A stretch of DNA of 33,296 bases from Clostridia bacterium (GTDB taxonomy: Bacteria; Bacillota; Clostridia; Oscillospirales; CAG-272). The notes beneath the pieces were generated by a model that was not told the DNA's origin, searched no databases, and was given only the letters and a program-made list of their open reading frames with translations. How positions within the stretch are numbered: position 1 is the first letter of the stretch; each line of letters begins with the position of its first letter. Shown one piece after another: positions 31,501 to 33,296 of the stretch. The stretch covers positions 1-33,296 of the forward strand of contig JAFULU010000182.1 of assembly GCA_017483125.1 (NCBI GenBank), in the 5' to 3' direction. The position numbers were made by a program, and so were the translations under genes.

Positions 31501-33296
31501 TCCGAGTGCGGCTCGGTGGTGGGCTGGGGAACCATCCTCCCCGCTACGGGTCATATCTACACCGTCGTGGGCAACCAGCTGATCTGTACGGACTGCGGTG
31601 AGGCCTTTGACGGCTCGGGGCTTCAGTTCGTGGGTGATAAGGCCTACTATCTGATCAACGGCAAGCTGTTGGGTGGCTGGCAGTCGGTCAACGATGAGTG
31701 GTATTACTTTGATAAGACTACCTACGCGGGGCTGAACGGCAGCCAGTACGCCGACAACGGCGTGAAGTTCCTCTTTGAAAACGGCCGCCTCACAAGCGGC
31801 GTCTGGGTCACCACCTCCGCGGGTACCCGCTACTGGTACGGCCCCGGCTACTACCGTGACTCCTCCTCCGCGCTTACCTCCGCCAGACCTTATGAAATCG
31901 ACGGTAAGACCTATCTTTTCAATCGGAACGGATATATGCAGACGGGCATTACCAAATTTACCAGCGGAGACGGCGCGTTCTACTACGATTGCGGGAGTGA
32001 CGGCGTGGCCGTTCTGTACACCGGACCTTACGGCGGACTCTTCTACAGGGACGGTCAGCCCATCAGGGCCTATCAACTTGTTGAGCACAAGGGCAACTTC
32101 TATTATATCACCGACGGCAATAAGCTCGCCGTCAACACCACCGTGAACTTGAGCGCCGCCAGGGTAGCGGGCATGACCTTCCCCGACGGCAGACCCATTT
32201 CCGCCGGATCCTATCAGTTTGATGCCGAAGGGAAAATGGTGATCCCGGAAGCGAAGAACGGCGTGATTGGCGATCACCTGTACATCAACGACGTGATGCA
32301 GACCTGCTACAAGCTGGTGGAGTATAACGGCGATTATTACTTCATCACCGACGGGCACAAAATCGCCCGGAATACCACCGTGTACCTGAATGCCGCTAAG
32401 GTGACAGGAAAGACCTTCCCCAACGGCGAGGCGATTCCTGTTGGACGGTATTCGTTCAATTCTGAGGGAAAAATGATCCTTCCGGACGGCGTCACTTCTC
32501 ACGTTCACACCGAGGTCACCGACCCCGCCGTGGCTCCCACCTGTACCGAAAGCGGCCTTACCGAGGGCAAGCATTGCGCGACCTGCGGTGAAGTCCTTGT
32601 GGCACAGACCGTGGTTCCCGCAACGGGTCACACCGAGGTCACCGACCCCGCCGTGGCTCCCACCTGTACCGAAAGCGGCCTCACCGAGGGCAAGCATTGC
32701 TCCGCTTGCGGTGAAGTTCTCGCAGCGCAGACCGTGGTTCCCGCAACGGGTCACACCGAGGTTACCGACCCCGCCGTGGCCCCCACCTGTACCGAAAGCG
32801 GCCTCACCGAGGGCAAGCATTGCTCGGCTTGCGGTGAAGTCCTTGTGGCACAGACCGTGGTCGCCGCCAAGGGACACACCCCCGGAGAATGGGTCACCAC
32901 GGTTGAGCCCGCTGTCGGAGCCGAAGGGAAAAAGCAGAAAGCCTGCCTCAATTGCGGTTTGATCCTGCATATGGAAGTCATTCCCGCTCTTCCCGGGCAA
33001 ATTGAGCCTGCTGAGAAAAACGGTGTCATCGACGGCTTCCTGTACATCGACGGCGTTCAGCAGAAGGCGTACCGGCTTGTTGAGTTTGAGGGTAGCTTTT
33101 ACTTCATCTCCGACGGCCACAAGGTTCTGGTCAACACCACCAAGACTCTGAGCGCCAAGCACGTGGAGGGCAAGACCCTCGCGGACGGCACTCCCCTTAC
33201 CGCGGGCAACTACTACTTCGGCGCCGACGGTAAGATGGTGGTTTCCAAGGCGCCCGATACCAAGAACGGTGTCATCGACGGCTTCCTGTACGTCAA
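28528..33296 (+). CDS. Secreted NAGPA-type phosphodiester glycosidase with wall-binding repeats, paralog 2 (3' end outside window)
   Basis: The frame is open from an ATG after AAAAAGGAG to the window end, 1589 codons, so the C-terminus is missing. A signal peptide ends near residue 29 (VVAFA). The glycosidase domain shares the paralog's layout: [30 protein letters not shown] and [10 protein letters not shown] (from residue 281). Ig-like and binding-like regions follow, then a Cys/His module near 965, choline-binding-like repeats (1031-1171), degenerate 85-aa repeats, three 41-aa Cys/His repeats (1327-1449) absent from paralog 1, and renewed 85-aa-type units from 33019. It arose from paralog 1 or a shared ancestor by tandem duplication. 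Its promoter is not evident, so it may be read through from upstream. Confidence 0.88.
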   Translation, partial: MKKAFSAKLISLLLCAFMLVSVASVVAFAVEYTEDEGHYLKLVSKRDWELAPGIAESEIILSKENGSHRQVCHVVEVDPHNPYTKVMPSTYKMAEGLENKEYQVQIMSEQVKYAEEHGYGNVVAATNVALNWYDETYYKEHPELIGEPLGTLIMDGVKYTNSQGPLWGAATCLVINFDEKDGVPRPANMPKTEMRWLNNGITGWEEQLIPIQFYPLVENGKNIYPITDPEPPAPRTFVGIKEDGTIVIVMNEGRQEPFSRGFNCYEMAEFMISLGCVWAFNSDGGGSSTFLSQRPGEEMELHCSPSDGSERPTTHGILIISTAPAAGEFEEARITSDSDYYTPGSSVQLHATGMDHGGASADIPANAVWRLSDSSFGSITDKGLFVSNGKQGSVAVQMTVDGETVGEKTIHIVTPDALSFASYDMAVAFGGRVNLGLNATFEGHTVALQPSDVTFTLSAPSIGSINGFYFTAGQENLSALTSTLTAKVGGITATTTIRLGKGPKLAYSFEDEFVGDTEGRKLTGWSLDAINGDPVGELHVVGRGSGKGKNGDYILSVNCDYTQVSRTGKHTLQVTFPAIDCTGATSVGFWLYVPRDARYASVEFGDGGLTGDDLSALNEGWHYVTAPVSGSTFSHINFSINDTAGGADASNLNGNFTFYIDEITLHYSDAVPDHRAPVFSAPTVTVSGSTAAMQGQTIYGNTPIFEVAVTDDPAFTNASGMDAKTAKTYIDGVEVPCVYANGRITVSGVTLADGIHTVKFQISDKNGNTAWIDGTVRVQSGSDAPTVQLIPRDPNADRLLIGSLYWLDLVATDIETIDEVELTLDLNNGSIWELEGMTLPAGFTATYSVKADDNIATVIITRTGENTATGRAILASIPVRTWVSKSDKSPATQVLEGNIWAQSIELSLVKGEITYTADCETNALGAFGMTDVSVDTELFFNYAAKDSVAGAQAWIDACVANGKGFHKHTVVSVSDKAPTAFEAGYAGRTACSECGSVVGWGTILPATGHIYTVVGNQLICTDCGEAFDGSGLQFVGDKAYYLINGKLLGGWQSVNDEWYYFDKTTYAGLNGSQYADNGVKFLFENGRLTSGVWVTTSAGTRYWYGPGYYRDSSSALTSARPYEIDGKTYLFNRNGYMQTGITKFTSGDGAFYYDCGSDGVAVLYTGPYGGLFYRDGQPIRAYQLVEHKGNFYYITDGNKLAVNTTVNLSAARVAGMTFPDGRPISAGSYQFDAEGKMVIPEAKNGVIGDHLYINDVMQTCYKLVEYNGDYYFITDGHKIARNTTVYLNAAKVTGKTFPNGEAIPVGRYSFNSEGKMILPDGVTSHVHTEVTDPAVAPTCTESGLTEGKHCATCGEVLVAQTVVPATGHTEVTDPAVAPTCTESGLTEGKHCSACGEVLAAQTVVPATGHTEVTDPAVAPTCTESGLTEGKHCSACGEVLVAQTVVAAKGHTPGEWVTTVEPAVGAEGKKQKACLNCGLILHMEVIPALPGQIEPAEKNGVIDGFLYIDGVQQKAYRLVEFEGSFYFISDGHKVLVNTTKTLSAKHVEGKTLADGTPLTAGNYYFGADGKMVVSKAPDTKNGVIDGFLYV
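32506..32874 (+). repeat. Three tandem 41-aa (123-bp) Cys/His repeats
   Basis: Units start at 32506, 32629 and 32752. Each reads [17 protein letters not shown] and then KHCxxCGEV with a VVPATG (VVAAKG in the third) close, so each has three Cys and two His. The bases are nearly identical across units, which shows recent amplification or gene conversion. A diverged fourth unit (HTPGEWVTT to CLNCG) follows. Similar segments occur once in each paralog near the Cys/His module. Confidence 0.9.

Noticed and set aside
29686..33162. A 1158-codon minus-strand open frame opposite paralog 2
   Set aside because: Same cause as for paralog 1; the plus-strand frame carries all recognisable domains.

Overview
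The window looks like a chromosomal segment of a Gram-positive, moderately GC-rich member of the Clostridia, probably a gut or rumen lineage. This is inferred from strong AAGGAGG-type ribosome binding sites, TTGACA-17-TATAAT promoters, lipobox lipoproteins, a Firmicutes-style EpsG/LicD surface-glycan cluster, and secreted proteins ending in cell-wall-binding-like repeats. No rRNA, tRNA or CRISPR array was seen. A species cannot be named from this sequence alone.

Layout. (1) 1-1340: remains of an IS66 element: the end of tnpB, a tnpC reduced to its C-terminus, and a 182-aa protein of a type I recall beside IS66 genes, closed by a terminator. (2) 1564-10068: a carbohydrate-response region. It holds an AraC-family regulator with its own promoter, an orphan sugar-type solute-binding lipoprotein, a small convergent lipoprotein with its own promoter, and an apparent operon of a two-TM protein, a 1134-aa lipoprotein and a GH43-like protein. 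(3) 10199-10520: a small transcription unit with promoter and terminator whose product is either a structured RNA or a 66-aa peptide. (4) 10937-13440: two sialidase-fold (Asp-box) proteins without signal peptides, under a consensus promoter and closed by a terminator.

(5) 13820-23214: a surface polysaccharide operon with a promoter and a structured leader of about 230 nt. In order it encodes a priming sugar-phosphate transferase, an HpcH/HpaI-like aldolase, a D-2-hydroxyacid dehydrogenase, a GT4, a GT2, another GT4, an EpsG-type polymerase, a third GT4 and a LicD-family phosphotransferase. No flippase, chain-length regulator or tyrosine kinase lies in the window. (6) 23305-33296: two giant tandem paralogs, the second cut by the window end. 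Each is a secreted NAGPA-type phosphodiester glycosidase followed by Ig-like and carbohydrate-binding-like regions, a Cys/His mini-domain, and wall-binding-like and 85-aa tandem repeats.

The most interesting idea is that regions 5 and 6 form one system. LicD-family enzymes attach phospho-linked substituents to surface glycans. NAGPA-family enzymes cleave sugar phosphodiesters. The C-terminal repeats resemble modules that hold proteins on wall glycans. Only 90 bp without a convincing terminator separates licD from the first NAGPA gene, so a writer, reader and eraser of a phosphodiester-decorated surface polymer may be encoded together. This is an inference from gene content and order.
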